From contig CAZDWJ010000014.1 in the NCBI GenBank assembly GCA_964509195.1, positions 24,685 to 88,684 on the forward strand: a DNA stretch of 64,000 nucleotides, given 5' to 3'. Both the position numbers and the translations under genes were made by a program. Every line of letters begins with the position of its first letter. The stretch's first letter is position 1. This DNA is from UBA4802 sp964509195. GTDB taxonomy: Bacteria; Spirochaetota; UBA4802; UB4802. The notes beneath the pieces are model-generated. The model searched no databases and had not been told where the DNA came from. It saw only the letters and a list, made by a program, of their open reading frames with translations. Below, in pieces: positions 35,797-45,656 of this stretch.

Positions 35797-36483
35797 TTAC
35801 ATATCACTTCTTATCAAATTACTTACCAACGAATACATATATTCAATAACTTCTTCCTGTGACATTGCACTTGTATCAATATAGACAGCATCACTTGCTT
35901 TTTTCAGTGCACCAAAGGGACGATTCATATCCTCACTGTCCCGGCGAGCAATCTGCACTTTTAACTGGTTTACGTCAATATTTTTTCCTTTTTCCGCATA
36001 CTCTTTAGCTCGCCGCATGGCACGCTCTTCAACCGTAGCATCAAGATAAATTTTGATATCAGCATCCGGGAAAACAACAGTACCGATATCCCTTCCATCA
36101 ACAATTATTGAGTGATCTTTAGCCCATTGTCGCATAAGCTTATTAACATATTCACGCACAGCAACAATATCCGAAATTTTGCCAATATGCGCAGCCACTG
36201 TTTCATTGCGTATTTTTTCACTCACATCAATGTCATTACAATACGTTGTACAGCTTCCATCATTATTGAATACCTGCCTGAGGCGAATGCTATCAAGGAG
36301 CCTGCCCACATCATCCTGTGTAAAATGTGAACCATGCTGTTTCAACACATACAATGTGATAGCTCTGTACAACGCGCCTGAATCGATATACTGTAACCCT
36401 GCGCGTTTTGCTACTTCTTTTGACACAGAACTTTTCCCCGAGCCTGCAGGGCCATCAACTGCAACAATAATATTTTTACCCAT
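35797..36483 (-). CDS. cmk: Cytidylate kinase
   Basis: Phosphorylates CMP and dCMP. Walker A region VDGPAGSGKSSVSKEVAKR at the N-terminus, then YIDSGALYRAIT, VDGRDIGTVVFPDADIKIYL and RRDSEDMNRPFGALKKA, all family hallmarks. Started at the ATG at 36483, which overlaps the tyrA stop by 8 bases (ATGGGTAA); 228 aa is the standard length, while the longer upstream reading lies inside tyrA. Confidence 0.97.
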   Translation of the reverse strand: MGKNIIVAVDGPAGSGKSSVSKEVAKRAGLQYIDSGALYRAITLYVLKQHGSHFTQDDVGRLLDSIRLRQVFNNDGSCTTYCNDIDVSEKIRNETVAAHIGKISDIVAVREYVNKLMRQWAKDHSIIVDGRDIGTVVFPDADIKIYLDATVEERAMRRAKEYAEKGKNIDVNQLKVQIARRDSEDMNRPFGALKKASDAVYIDTSAMSQEEVIEYMYSLVSNLIRSDM

Positions 36484-37354
36484 GATACTTATTCCACTTA
36501 ATCTGAATTTCTTCAAAATACTGGCACAGCATCTCTCTATCATTGTGCGCGGACGCTTGCTGTATAATATCCTTAGCTTTCGCCACTGATTGAATATACT
36601 CTTCAAGGGCATCAATAATATTTTCATTATTTAACAAAACAATATCTGCCCACATATCAGGACTGCCACCTGCAAGTCGTGTCATATCTTTAAACCCTTT
36701 TCCTATAAATGGTTGCAGGTCAGCAAATGCTTTATTGCCATGAGTTAAAAAAAAACAATTCATCAAGGCTGCAGATACTATATGGGGCAGATGGCTTGTT
36801 CCAGCAACTATCCTGTCATGGGTTGCTGCATCGGTAATATGGACTCTGCATTCCAGCATCTTCCAGAATTGCGTTATCACGTCTATGTCAGCATCGATGT
36901 TCCTTGAGTGAGGTGTAATGATTACCCAAGCATTGGGAAGGATTGAGTGTGTGCTGTGCGCATATCCTGATTTTTCTGAACCTGTCATGGGATGGCATCC
37001 CACAAACTGATTGGCTTTAGGATGATCAATTATTGCATCTATGATTGACTGTTTTACACTACCAGCATCAATGATCAATGCATTGCGGTCTAGCTTTGGG
37101 TCATTAAGTATTGACTTTATAATAGCAATGGACGATAGCACCGGCGTGGATACTATAAAAAGGTCAACATTGCTACAGTCAATCGCTTCAATAGAAGCAG
37201 CTTTATCAATAAACCCTTCTTCCAGGGCTTTCTGCAGGGTTTCTGGCTTTCTTGCATATGCTTTGAGGTACACAGATTGATTCTTTTTTTTAAGCATGCG
37301 GGCAATTGAGCCCCCAATAAGTCCCAGTCCAATAATAGCTATTTTGTTAAACAT
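36476..37354 (-). CDS. tyrA: Prephenate dehydrogenase
   Basis: NAD(P)-dependent step of tyrosine synthesis. The Rossmann motif IAIIGLGLIGGSIA starts the protein; GCHPMTGSEKSGYAHS and HDRIVAGTSHLPHIVSAAL are the prephenate-site signatures. 292 aa, single-function type with no fused chorismate mutase or ACT domain. Starts sharing one base with the aroF stop. Confidence 0.96.
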   Translation of the reverse strand: MFNKIAIIGLGLIGGSIARMLKKKNQSVYLKAYARKPETLQKALEEGFIDKAASIEAIDCSNVDLFIVSTPVLSSIAIIKSILNDPKLDRNALIIDAGSVKQSIIDAIIDHPKANQFVGCHPMTGSEKSGYAHSTHSILPNAWVIITPHSRNIDADIDVITQFWKMLECRVHITDAATHDRIVAGTSHLPHIVSAALMNCFFLTHGNKAFADLQPFIGKGFKDMTRLAGGSPDMWADIVLLNNENIIDALEEYIQSVAKAKDIIQQASAHNDREMLCQYFEEIQIKWNKYHG

Positions 37355-38370
37355 TAATAAATTCCCCTTCCTAAGGCCATTGCCACACTCGTGAGCTTCT
37401 TCTTAAGTTCAACCAGCTGTTCAAAATTTATTGTTTGCTGGCCATCAGACATGGCTTCCTCAGGGTTTGGGTGCGCTTCAACCATAATTCCATCAGCACC
37501 TGCAGCAACATACGCCAGTGCCGCTGAAACAACATAATCCTTAATTCCCATTGCATGGCTTGGATCGCACACAACTGGTAAATGCGAAAAATCCTTCAAC
37601 ACCGGTACTGCACCAACATCAAGTGTATTTCGTGTAATATCTTCAAAAGTGCGTATGCCCCGGGGACACAAAATGACCTGCTTATTCCCCTGTGAAAGAA
37701 TATATTCTGCGGACATCAAGAATTCATTTATGGTTGCACTCATTCCGCGTTTTAACAAAACCGGCTTATCAATCTTTCCAAGCTCTTTTAATAAATTAAA
37801 ATTCTGCATATTGCGGGTACCAACTTGCAGTACATCGGCATATTGGGCAACAAGTTCAACATCACGGGGATCCATTACTTCAGTAATTATCGGCAGTCCT
37901 GTTTCCTCTTTTGCCTTTGCCAGGTACTTCAATCCTAAAGCACCATAACCCTGAAATGTGTACGGCGATGATCGTGGTTTATATGCGCCGGCTCTCAGCA
38001 GAGATGCGCCAGCCTGCTTTACCATTTTAGCATGCTCAATTATTTCCCTTTCACCCTCAACAGCACAGGGCCCAGCAACCAGCACAATTTTATCGCCACC
38101 AATCTCAATATCACCTACACGGATAATTGTCCTGTCGGGATGCGTTTCTTTGCTTGCTAACTTGTAGGGCTTTAAAATTGGCTTAACCGATTCAACACCT
38201 GATATTGCCTCAAGTGGCTGTTCGCGTATAATGTCCTCATCACCTATAACTGTGATAATTGTTCTGTACTGCCCCTTTGAAACATGCGGTTGCAGATTGA
38301 GAGATTTTATTTTACCAACTATATGGTCAATTTCATCCTGCGTTACGTTGGGTTTGAGTACTATAATCAT
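37354..38370 (-). CDS. aroF: 3-deoxy-7-phosphoheptulonate (DAHP) synthase, type I-beta with N-terminal regulatory domain
   Basis: First shikimate-pathway step. The N-terminal 70 residues are the ferredoxin-like regulatory domain of Thermotoga-type enzymes (IVLKPNVTQDEIDHIVGKI), and the barrel has VAGPCAVEGEREI, LRAGAYKPRSSPYTFQG, KRGMSATINEFLMSAEYI and DPSHAMGIKDYV. 338 aa matches that subtype. Started at ATG 38370 because AAGGAG lies 10 bases before it. The extra domain predicts feedback inhibition by tyrosine or phenylalanine. Confidence 0.96.
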   Translation of the reverse strand: MIIVLKPNVTQDEIDHIVGKIKSLNLQPHVSKGQYRTIITVIGDEDIIREQPLEAISGVESVKPILKPYKLASKETHPDRTIIRVGDIEIGGDKIVLVAGPCAVEGEREIIEHAKMVKQAGASLLRAGAYKPRSSPYTFQGYGALGLKYLAKAKEETGLPIITEVMDPRDVELVAQYADVLQVGTRNMQNFNLLKELGKIDKPVLLKRGMSATINEFLMSAEYILSQGNKQVILCPRGIRTFEDITRNTLDVGAVPVLKDFSHLPVVCDPSHAMGIKDYVVSAALAYVAAGADGIMVEAHPNPEEAMSDGQQTINFEQLVELKKKLTSVAMALGRGIY

Positions 38371-38399
38371 AATTACCGTGCTCCTTTTATATTTTGTCT

Positions 38400-39446
38400 T
38401 CAATCATGCTTTTCGGCTTGATATGACCCAAGCACTTTTAAAAATATGGTTTCCTGTTTCATGGCTTCAAGAGCTTCCTGTACAACAGGGTCAGTTCGGT
38501 GTCCGTTAAAATCAATGAAAAAGTTATACGCCCACATCTTCTTCTTGTCAGGGCGTGACTCTATCATCGTCATGTTTATGCCATGTTCACTGAATGGCTT
38601 TAATAGCTTATACAGTGCGCCAGGTTGATCTTTTACCGCACACACTATTGAGGTTTTATCATTCCCTGTTGGTGGGTTGTCGTGTTTACCCAACACAAGA
38701 AAGCGCGTGTAGTTTTGTCGCGAATCTTCAATACCATCAGCAATGATGTTAAGATTATATATTTTAGCTGAAATATTTGATGCGATAGCTGCTGAGTATT
38801 TATCCCATGAAGCGGTTTCAGCAGCCTTGGCAGTTGAGTTAACCTGATTTATTTCTACATTGGGCAAATTTGCTTTAAGCCAGTTTTTGCACTGCGCCAG
38901 CGATTGAGGATGTGAATATATTTTTTTAATCTTTTCGATGCTATCAGATACAGACAGAAGACTATAGGTAATACGCAGAGACTTCTCTGATACAATTTTT
39001 AAATCAGTATCAAGAAATTCATCCATAGTATAGGTGACAGCTCCTTCGGTACTGTTCTCAATCGGAACAACCCCAAAGGTTGCTCTTCCTGTTTCAACTT
39101 CATCAAACACATCAGAAATGGTTCTGTGCGGTATTGCTTCAATGACATCACCAAATATTTCCAGTAATGCAATATGTGTAAACGTACCCACCGGTCCCAG
39201 ATATGCAACTTTAAGTGGGCGTGCGGCTGCCAGCGCTACTGAAAAAATTTCTGTTGCAATTTTTTCTATTAATTCTAGTGTAAGCGGTGGTTTGGCATAT
39301 TGCTGCAGATGAGAAATTATCCTGGCTTTAACTGGGAAGACTCCCTGCTCTCCTTCCTTCATAACATTTTGTAGCTCTTTGCTATATATCTCAGCTAGCT
39401 GTGATAATGATTCAATCATGTTTTTTTCAAAACTGGTCATATCCAT
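38400..39446 (-). CDS. pheA: Prephenate dehydratase (P-protein type with degenerate chorismate mutase region)
   Basis: Converts prephenate to phenylpyruvate. The dehydratase domain begins VAYLGPVGTFTH near residue 77 and contains VVPIENSTEGAV and NYTRFLVLG; an ACT domain follows (IVCAVKDQPGALYKLLKPF, ESRPDKKKMW) for phenylalanine feedback. The N-terminal 75 residues align in position with the AroQ chorismate mutase domain of P-proteins (PLTLELIEKIATEI just before the dehydratase) but the arginines and lysine that bind chorismate are mostly missing. Start at ATG 39446: GAGG precedes it by 6 bases, and the scpB stop lies 1 base upstream. Confidence 0.92.
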   Translation of the reverse strand: MDMTSFEKNMIESLSQLAEIYSKELQNVMKEGEQGVFPVKARIISHLQQYAKPPLTLELIEKIATEIFSVALAAARPLKVAYLGPVGTFTHIALLEIFGDVIEAIPHRTISDVFDEVETGRATFGVVPIENSTEGAVTYTMDEFLDTDLKIVSEKSLRITYSLLSVSDSIEKIKKIYSHPQSLAQCKNWLKANLPNVEINQVNSTAKAAETASWDKYSAAIASNISAKIYNLNIIADGIEDSRQNYTRFLVLGKHDNPPTGNDKTSIVCAVKDQPGALYKLLKPFSEHGINMTMIESRPDKKKMWAYNFFIDFNGHRTDPVVQEALEAMKQETIFLKVLGSYQAEKHD

Positions 39447-39447
39447 G

Positions 39448-40077
39448 TTATTCCTCTTCAAAGTTGAATTCTTTAATTTCGGAAAGTTTTGGCAAATCAG
39501 ATAATTTATTTAATCCAAAGTAGCGCAAAAACTCATCAGTTGTACCATACAGCAATGGTCTTCCAGGTACATCTTTTCTGCCTACAGGCTTAATAAGATT
39601 TTTTCGCATAAGTGCTGCCACAATCATTCGTGAGGATACACCACGCAATTCTTCAATTTCAGCAAGCATAATTGGCTGTTTATATGCAATAATTGCAAGC
39701 GTCTCCAGCATGCCTTTTGATAGAGTTTCTTTCTTTTTGTATCCCATAACCTGCCGCAGTTTATTGGCAAATTTTGGATTAGTAACAAACTGATAGCCTC
39801 CTGATATTTCAACAAGCTTAATGCCTTTATCCCTGTCCTCATATTCATCAATAAGAGAATCAATTATTATCTTTGCCTGTGTAGCATCAATTCCCAGTTG
39901 CTTGGTGAAAAACTGCAGTGGAACAGGATCTGCTGATACAAAAAGAATGGCTTCTACTATGCCAAAGAGATCGTCGCTATCGCCCATTTCAAATGTATCT
40001 TCATTGCTAGCTTCATCATGGGCAATCTTATCTTCTAATTGCAATTCAACACCTTCATTCATAGTTTCATCGCTCAT
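39448..40077 (-). CDS. scpB: Segregation and condensation protein B
   Basis: Partner of ScpA and SMC in chromosome condensation. Winged-helix features: IVEAILFVSADPV at the start of the fold, GGYQFVTNP, LETLAIIAYKQPIMLAEIEELRGVSS and GRPLLYGTTDEFLRYFGL. The first 35 residues are an acidic tail. Upstream of pheA with 1 base between. Confidence 0.95.
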   Translation of the reverse strand: MSDETMNEGVELQLEDKIAHDEASNEDTFEMGDSDDLFGIVEAILFVSADPVPLQFFTKQLGIDATQAKIIIDSLIDEYEDRDKGIKLVEISGGYQFVTNPKFANKLRQVMGYKKKETLSKGMLETLAIIAYKQPIMLAEIEELRGVSSRMIVAALMRKNLIKPVGRKDVPGRPLLYGTTDEFLRYFGLNKLSDLPKLSEIKEFNFEEE

Positions 40078-40102
40078 AATATTTCCCTAAAGTGTGGATA
40101 TC

Positions 40103-40849
40103 TTAATGCAATATATCCACTTTATCCAAATCCTTTTTGAATATGTATATATTCCCAAATTGAGAATGCTGTAATACTGCGACAGCTCCTATACGGGTCA
40201 TTTCCAGCAATGCTAGTAATGTCACAACAACTTCCATTCTACCCGGATTTTGAGAAAACATCTCATGGAATTCAATTTTATCTCTGTCATTTAATATGCT
40301 CACCAACAGCATTATTCTGTCACTCACAAGAATTTCATCAAATACTATTTTTTGCTGTTCAATTTCTTTTTCTGATTCCAGCACATCCACAAACGCATTC
40401 AAAAGATCAAAAAGATTGACTTCAATATACACATCCTCTTCAACGACAGGTGGGCTCTGCCTGGTAAATACATCTGACTGCATTTCATGTAATTTCAATA
40501 AGTTTCTGGATGCTATCTGGTATTTCTTATATTCCAGAAGCTTTTGAATAAGTTCCGGGGGAAGTGGTGGGACAAAAAATTCATCCCCCATATCAGCACC
40601 TGGCAATAGTGCCTTTGATTTATAATACAATAATTCACTGGCCATCACAATAAATTCCATGGCAACAGGGATATTAATACTTTCCATTAGCTTTAAGTAT
40701 GCCAGATACTGTTCGGTGATATCTGCAATGGAAACCTGTGTTATCTCAATTTTTGACTTTTTTATCAGATCCCACAATAAATCCAGTGGTCCTTCAAAAT
40801 TATCAATATGCAAAATACATTGCACATCATTGTTGCCTAGTGTTATCAT
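40103..40849 (-). CDS. scpA: Segregation and condensation protein A
   Basis: Kleisin subunit of the SMC-ScpAB complex. DNFEGPLDLLWDLIKKSKIEI near the N-terminus and MEFIVMASELLYYKSKALLPG are the kleisin signatures, and the C-terminus FLALLEMTR-like (TLLALLEMTRIGAV) is the SMC-binding winged helix. 25 bases before scpB. First gene of scpA-scpB-pheA-aroF-tyrA-cmk. Confidence 0.95.
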   Translation of the reverse strand: MITLGNNDVQCILHIDNFEGPLDLLWDLIKKSKIEITQVSIADITEQYLAYLKLMESINIPVAMEFIVMASELLYYKSKALLPGADMGDEFFVPPLPPELIQKLLEYKKYQIASRNLLKLHEMQSDVFTRQSPPVVEEDVYIEVNLFDLLNAFVDVLESEKEIEQQKIVFDEILVSDRIMLLVSILNDRDKIEFHEMFSQNPGRMEVVVTLLALLEMTRIGAVAVLQHSQFGNIYIFKKDLDKVDILH

Positions 40850-41009
40850 AAATCAAATGGTATTACCCGTTATAATATTGTACAGCCTTTTTATAATTTA
40901 AAAACAGATAATTAATGATAACTGTTATTTTTATGCAATGATAATTATTTTTTTTTGAAATAGTGAAAAAGCTAAAAAAAATATCAAGCGAAAAATGTAA
41001 ATGATTGTG

Positions 41010-41369
41010 CTATGCCAATGCTTTTTCAGCAGCTTTTTGAAGTCGTTCTGGTGGGAATGGTTTTACGACAAAATCCTTGACACCTATTTTAATGGCTCTT
41101 GTTAACAAATTTTCCTGTCCTAATGCAGTAACCATAATTATTCGTGCATTGGGATCAAACTGCAGAATTTCTTCTGCTGCCTCAATACCATCTTTTTCGC
41201 GCATAGTAATATCCATTGTCACTAGATCAGGACGCAACTTTTTATAAAGCTGTACAGCTTCTACACCATTTTCGGCTTCACCTATTATTTCATGGCCTTT
41301 GGGCACCAGTGCATCCTTAACAAGGGTTCGCATAAATTTAGCATCATCTACTATCAGTATTTTAGCCAT
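41010..41369 (-). CDS. cheY: Chemotaxis response regulator CheY
   Basis: Single receiver domain, 119 aa: acidic pocket VDDAKFMR, phospho-acceptor Asp in LVTMDITM (about residue 53), Thr in VTALGQ and Lys in VVKPFPPERL. Follows cheB by about 150 bases on the same strand and probably carries the motor signal. CheA and the fused CheC-like domain are the kinase and likely phosphatase. Confidence 0.93.
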   Translation of the reverse strand: MAKILIVDDAKFMRTLVKDALVPKGHEIIGEAENGVEAVQLYKKLRPDLVTMDITMREKDGIEAAEEILQFDPNARIIMVTALGQENLLTRAIKIGVKDFVVKPFPPERLQKAAEKALA

Positions 41370-41521
41370 AGAATTACCCCGCAGTATAAAATATCCCTAT
41401 TCCCATATTCCTGCACATAATCTTATATACATAATACCGATATGCCTCTATCATTCAAGAAAAATTTTTATTAATTACAAAATTTTGCAAATAATTTAAA
41501 TATCTCTTAATAACTAATATA

Positions 41522-42568
41522 CTAAATATGGGCGATAATTTCGTCAGGTATTAAATCAACATGCACTACAGCATCTACTGCACCCATTTCTACTGCCACC
41601 CTGTTCATACCATATACAACTGATGTTGATTCATCCTGCGCAATAGTATAACCACCTTCTTGATGAATTTCCTTTATACCCATAGCCCCGTCACGGCCCA
41701 TTCCTGTCATGATGACACCTATAACATTAGGAGAATCAGTTTTTGCAAGAGAATGAAATAAAACATCTGCTGATGGTCTGTGTCCAGAAACCTTCTCAGC
41801 CTGTGACAGGCGGATTACTCGCGTATCGCCTATTTTTTCCACCACTATATGGGAGTCCCCCGGAGCTATATACGCACACCCATTCAATATCTTCTCTCCG
41901 TCTTCTGCTTCTTTAACAGAAATATTGCACAAGCTGTCCAACCTCTCAGCAAATGCTTTAGTAAATCCTGGAGGCATATGCTGAACCACCAGTATAGGCG
42001 AGGGGAAGTTTTTAGGCAGTTTTTGTAGCACTCTCTGCAACGCTGACGGACCACCTGTGGAAGTACCGATGCCAACAATCTTTCTTTCATCTCCGCGCTT
42101 AGTTTCAATAGAAAGCTTGCTTGTTTCAGAAGCTTCTTCACTTTTCTTAACATTTATATTAAGTGTTGTCCTTGCTACAGCTTTCACCTTAGTAATGAGA
42201 AGTTCTGCAATATCATCCATACTCATGGCCAAAACTGTTGAGGGTTTTGGAATAAAATCAACTGCGCCATACTCCAGAGCCTTGAATGTTGCCTCAGCAC
42301 CATATTGTGTCAATACACTCATCATAATGACAGGCTTGGGATTTGTTTTTATAATTTCCTGCAATGCCTCAAGCCCATTCATAATGGGCATTTCAATATC
42401 CATGGTTACAACATCAGGGTTTAAAGTGAGATTTTTAAAAACAGCGGATTTGCCATTATTTGCGGTGCCGATGACTTCAATCTCTCTATCGCTTTCTAAA
42501 ATATCAGAAATAACTTTCCTTACTAACGCAGAATCATCAACAACTAAAACCTTTATCTTTTCTGACAT
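41522..42568 (-). CDS. cheB: Chemotaxis protein-glutamate methylesterase CheB
   Basis: Receiver domain (VDDSALVRK, Asp in VVTMDIEMP) linked to the methylesterase domain with the Ser-His-Asp triad: Ser in VGIGTSTGGPSAL, His in VVQHMPPGFTKAFAERLD and Asp in MTGMGRDGAMG. 348 aa is normal. Removes methyl groups from chemoreceptors when phosphorylated by CheA. 5 bases after cheA. No cheR is in the window. Confidence 0.97.
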   Translation of the reverse strand: MSEKIKVLVVDDSALVRKVISDILESDREIEVIGTANNGKSAVFKNLTLNPDVVTMDIEMPIMNGLEALQEIIKTNPKPVIMMSVLTQYGAEATFKALEYGAVDFIPKPSTVLAMSMDDIAELLITKVKAVARTTLNINVKKSEEASETSKLSIETKRGDERKIVGIGTSTGGPSALQRVLQKLPKNFPSPILVVQHMPPGFTKAFAERLDSLCNISVKEAEDGEKILNGCAYIAPGDSHIVVEKIGDTRVIRLSQAEKVSGHRPSADVLFHSLAKTDSPNVIGVIMTGMGRDGAMGIKEIHQEGGYTIAQDESTSVVYGMNRVAVEMGAVDAVVHVDLIPDEIIAHI

Positions 42569-42573
42569 ACAAA

Positions 42574-45500
42574 TTAATTTCGCAACCTTTCCACTATGGT
42601 AACCAATGAAGACGTCGTTGGCATAATCATAAGTTTGCCAATCACACGATCATCCTGATGGAAAAACTCAGTGTCCATTACAAGTGCATATTCGTTTTCA
42701 GCAGTGTGGAAAGCCAATATTGAATCTAAAATCGATTGCATGTAATCATGCACCACTGAAGGTACAGTTGGTTTAATTGCCATTTCAATCTTATCAGCAA
42801 ATGCATTGACTACAGCTGAACCAACAATATTGGTTACTTCTTTCAGCACTGATTCGCCGTCCTCAGTCAAAGTATTGGTTGTGCCCTGAGGCAGACCTAA
42901 AAGCATATCTACCAGTTCATATCCTGAGTCTTCCCGTAAACTGAATAGAATTGTCCCATTAATCTGACCCACTATCGGCATATAGACGCCTAAATACACA
43001 CTATCAACATCGCCAAACGATTGCGGTATGGATTCAATTGCAAGAACAGAAACATCGGGAATTGACAAATCCACTCTTCTGTTAATTATTTTTGAAAGCG
43101 ATTCAGCAGCATCGGTGATCCCCACATTAGAAAGGACCTGAACCTTTGCAAGGTCATTATCAGATATACCTAACTTCTGGTATATTTCATCATCTTTTCC
43201 CAGAGTAGTTTTGATTTTTTCTTTCAATTCTGTTTTGAATTCTTCAAGAACACTCTGGACTCTCTTCTCAACATCATCAGTAATGGTTACTTCCTGTTTA
43301 GGTTCTTTATACTCTTCAACTTCTACTATCTCTTCAGTTTCTTTTTTAAATACAATATCTTCTTTTATGGGCATCTCTTTTTCAAGAAGTGATTCACGTA
43401 TTTCTTTTTTAGATTGTGTATCGATAGTTTCTTTTAACGGCATCTCCCTGTGTGCAGTTTCAGTTTTCACAACCTCAACTGTTGCCTGCTTTGTTTCCAG
43501 TACCCGCTGCTTTTCTTTAAAAGAAAAAGTATCCTGCTGCATGATCACTTTATTAATCATTGACGAAATATCAAGTATCAGGCAAATACTTCCATCACCA
43601 AGGATCGAAGCACCGGCCAGGCCTGGAACAGTCCTGTAATTCTGCTCCAATGACTTGATGACGATTTCCTGTTTGCCTTCCAGAAGATCCACCACAATCC
43701 CTATCTTTCTATTGCCATAGCCAACAACTACCACCGGCATCCGCTCATTGGTTTCAAGCCCGCTTTCAATACCCACAAAATTGTTCAATCGTATAAGGGA
43801 TAAAATTTCACCACGTAAATTAATGACCTCATGGCCCTCAATGGTGGTAATCTCATCGGGCAGTATTTTAATTGTTTCTATAACATCTGAAAGTGGTATT
43901 GCATATAATTCTCTTTGCACTCTTACCATAATAGCAGGAATGATGGCCAATGTTAACGGGAAACTTAAAATGAATCTGGTGCCCATGCCAGGTTCACTTT
44001 CAATAGCAACACTGCCATTAAGTTCATTCACCGTCTCCTGTACAACATTCATACCGACACCCCTGCCTGATATATCAGTTACAACTTCAGATGTGGAGAA
44101 TCCAGGAGTAAATATAAAATTATAAATCTCTTCCTTATCCATATTTGCTATCATTTCAGGTGTAGCCAACCCTCTTTCAATAATCTTTGCTTTTATTTTT
44201 TTAAGGTCAAGTCCCCTCCCATCATCACTGACTTCGACAAATATCTGGTTGCCACCCTGATATGCATTTAGGGTTATTGTTGCAATTTCGGGTTTCTTCT
44301 GCTGCCTACGCTCTTCAACCGATTCTATTCCATGGTCAACAGCATTGCGAATTAAATGCATTAATGGCTCTCCAATAACATCTATCACCTTTTTATCCAG
44401 CTCAGTTTCTTCACCTTTTATTTCAAGAATCACTTTTTTATCAAACTCTTTTGCAAGGTCACGAACTAACCGATTAAAGCGTGAGAAAACCTGCCCAATA
44501 GGAACCATCCTGGTTTTCATTATCCCACTTTGCAAATCCTTGGCAATACGTGACATCTGCTCCATGCGGTTTTTGAATTCATTTATTATACCCTTTTCAA
44601 TATTAAGACGCCGCATTTCTTCATATAGTTTATAAAAACCAGAATTTGCAATAACCAGTTCTCCAACATTATTTAACAACTGATCAAGTTTCTCTACTGA
44701 AACTTTTACTGTTCTAAGTTGCAAAGTTTTCTTGTCATCTTTTGACCTGATTATTATTTCATCCTTTTCTTCTTCCTCAGGCATAGCCTCTTCTTCAATA
44801 TCGCTTGCCATCATCTCAGTTTGTTGTGGCTTTTCCTCATAAAGCGTTTCCTGCTCATGGTATTTAAGGGCAACTTTATTATCCTTTTTAACTAACTCAA
44901 TTTTCCTGAGATCAATTCTTACAATCTGATCAACTTCACAGGCTTTCTTTAGTTCTTCCACTGACACACTTGTTAATAAAATTATCTGCACCCTATTATC
45001 AAATTCAGGCATGGAAACTTCTTCTATTGTAGGGATAGTAACCAGAATATCTGCAATTTTTTCCAGATTTGTTAAAACCAGCTGCACTTTTAGTGATTTC
45101 ATTGCAGCGTCGGGATCAAGTGTAATGCCAATTTCACAGCATGACAGCCCATTATTAATGCCATCCCGTATCTCTTTGATAATATTAGTTGATAATTGTA
45201 TTTTTTTTGGGGCCGATGGCTCTTTCTTTTCTACCGCAACACCACGCTGCTGACCAACTAATTCTATTTTTTTTATCAATGCTGAAAAATCCTTTGAAGG
45301 TGGATTACCTGAAGAAACTTCTCTTATAACATCATTAATTACATCAAAACATTGAAATAACACATCAACAATCGCAGGTGTTACACTCATAACTTTATCG
45401 CGAATACCTTGCAGAAGATTTTCCATTTTATGTGCTAAATCGCTTAAATCCGTCAGACCTACGAAGGCTGCAGAGCTTTTCAGTGAATGGGCTGCCCTGA

Positions 45501-45630
45501 AAATGTTATTAATAATCTCCTCATCAGAGGGATTTTTTTCAAGTTTTAATAGATTCTCATTCAGTTCCTGTAACTGTTCATCAGCTTCTTCCAGAAATAT
45601 ATCTTGATATTCGCCTAAGGAAAAGCCCAT
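42574..45630 (-). CDS. cheA: Chemotaxis kinase CheA fused to a CheC-like phosphatase domain
   Basis: Domains in order: HPt with phospho-acceptor His48 (IFRAAHSLKSSAAFVG), response-regulator-binding P2 region (about 150-230), dimerisation P3 (about 310-380), HATPase P4 (LIRNAVDHGIES, DDGRGLDLKKI, GRGVGMNVV), CheW-like P5 (IIPAIMVRVQRELYAIPLSDV), a charged linker of about 120 residues rich in Glu and Lys, and a final domain at about 829-1018. That last domain matches CheC: LSNVGITDAAESLSKI then EDGESVLKEVTNIVGSAVVN, where the second copy keeps the phosphatase pattern S-x3-E-x2-N (about Ser927, Glu931, Asn934) and the first has lost its Glu. At 1018 aa it is far longer than ordinary CheA. Confidence 0.95.
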   Translation of the reverse strand: MGFSLGEYQDIFLEEADEQLQELNENLLKLEKNPSDEEIINNIFRAAHSLKSSAAFVGLTDLSDLAHKMENLLQGIRDKVMSVTPAIVDVLFQCFDVINDVIREVSSGNPPSKDFSALIKKIELVGQQRGVAVEKKEPSAPKKIQLSTNIIKEIRDGINNGLSCCEIGITLDPDAAMKSLKVQLVLTNLEKIADILVTIPTIEEVSMPEFDNRVQIILLTSVSVEELKKACEVDQIVRIDLRKIELVKKDNKVALKYHEQETLYEEKPQQTEMMASDIEEEAMPEEEEKDEIIIRSKDDKKTLQLRTVKVSVEKLDQLLNNVGELVIANSGFYKLYEEMRRLNIEKGIINEFKNRMEQMSRIAKDLQSGIMKTRMVPIGQVFSRFNRLVRDLAKEFDKKVILEIKGEETELDKKVIDVIGEPLMHLIRNAVDHGIESVEERRQQKKPEIATITLNAYQGGNQIFVEVSDDGRGLDLKKIKAKIIERGLATPEMIANMDKEEIYNFIFTPGFSTSEVVTDISGRGVGMNVVQETVNELNGSVAIESEPGMGTRFILSFPLTLAIIPAIMVRVQRELYAIPLSDVIETIKILPDEITTIEGHEVINLRGEILSLIRLNNFVGIESGLETNERMPVVVVGYGNRKIGIVVDLLEGKQEIVIKSLEQNYRTVPGLAGASILGDGSICLILDISSMINKVIMQQDTFSFKEKQRVLETKQATVEVVKTETAHREMPLKETIDTQSKKEIRESLLEKEMPIKEDIVFKKETEEIVEVEEYKEPKQEVTITDDVEKRVQSVLEEFKTELKEKIKTTLGKDDEIYQKLGISDNDLAKVQVLSNVGITDAAESLSKIINRRVDLSIPDVSVLAIESIPQSFGDVDSVYLGVYMPIVGQINGTILFSLREDSGYELVDMLLGLPQGTTNTLTEDGESVLKEVTNIVGSAVVNAFADKIEMAIKPTVPSVVHDYMQSILDSILAFHTAENEYALVMDTEFFHQDDRVIGKLMIMPTTSSLVTIVERLRN

Positions 45631-45656
45631 ATTTCCACCTCAAATATTAAAAATCA

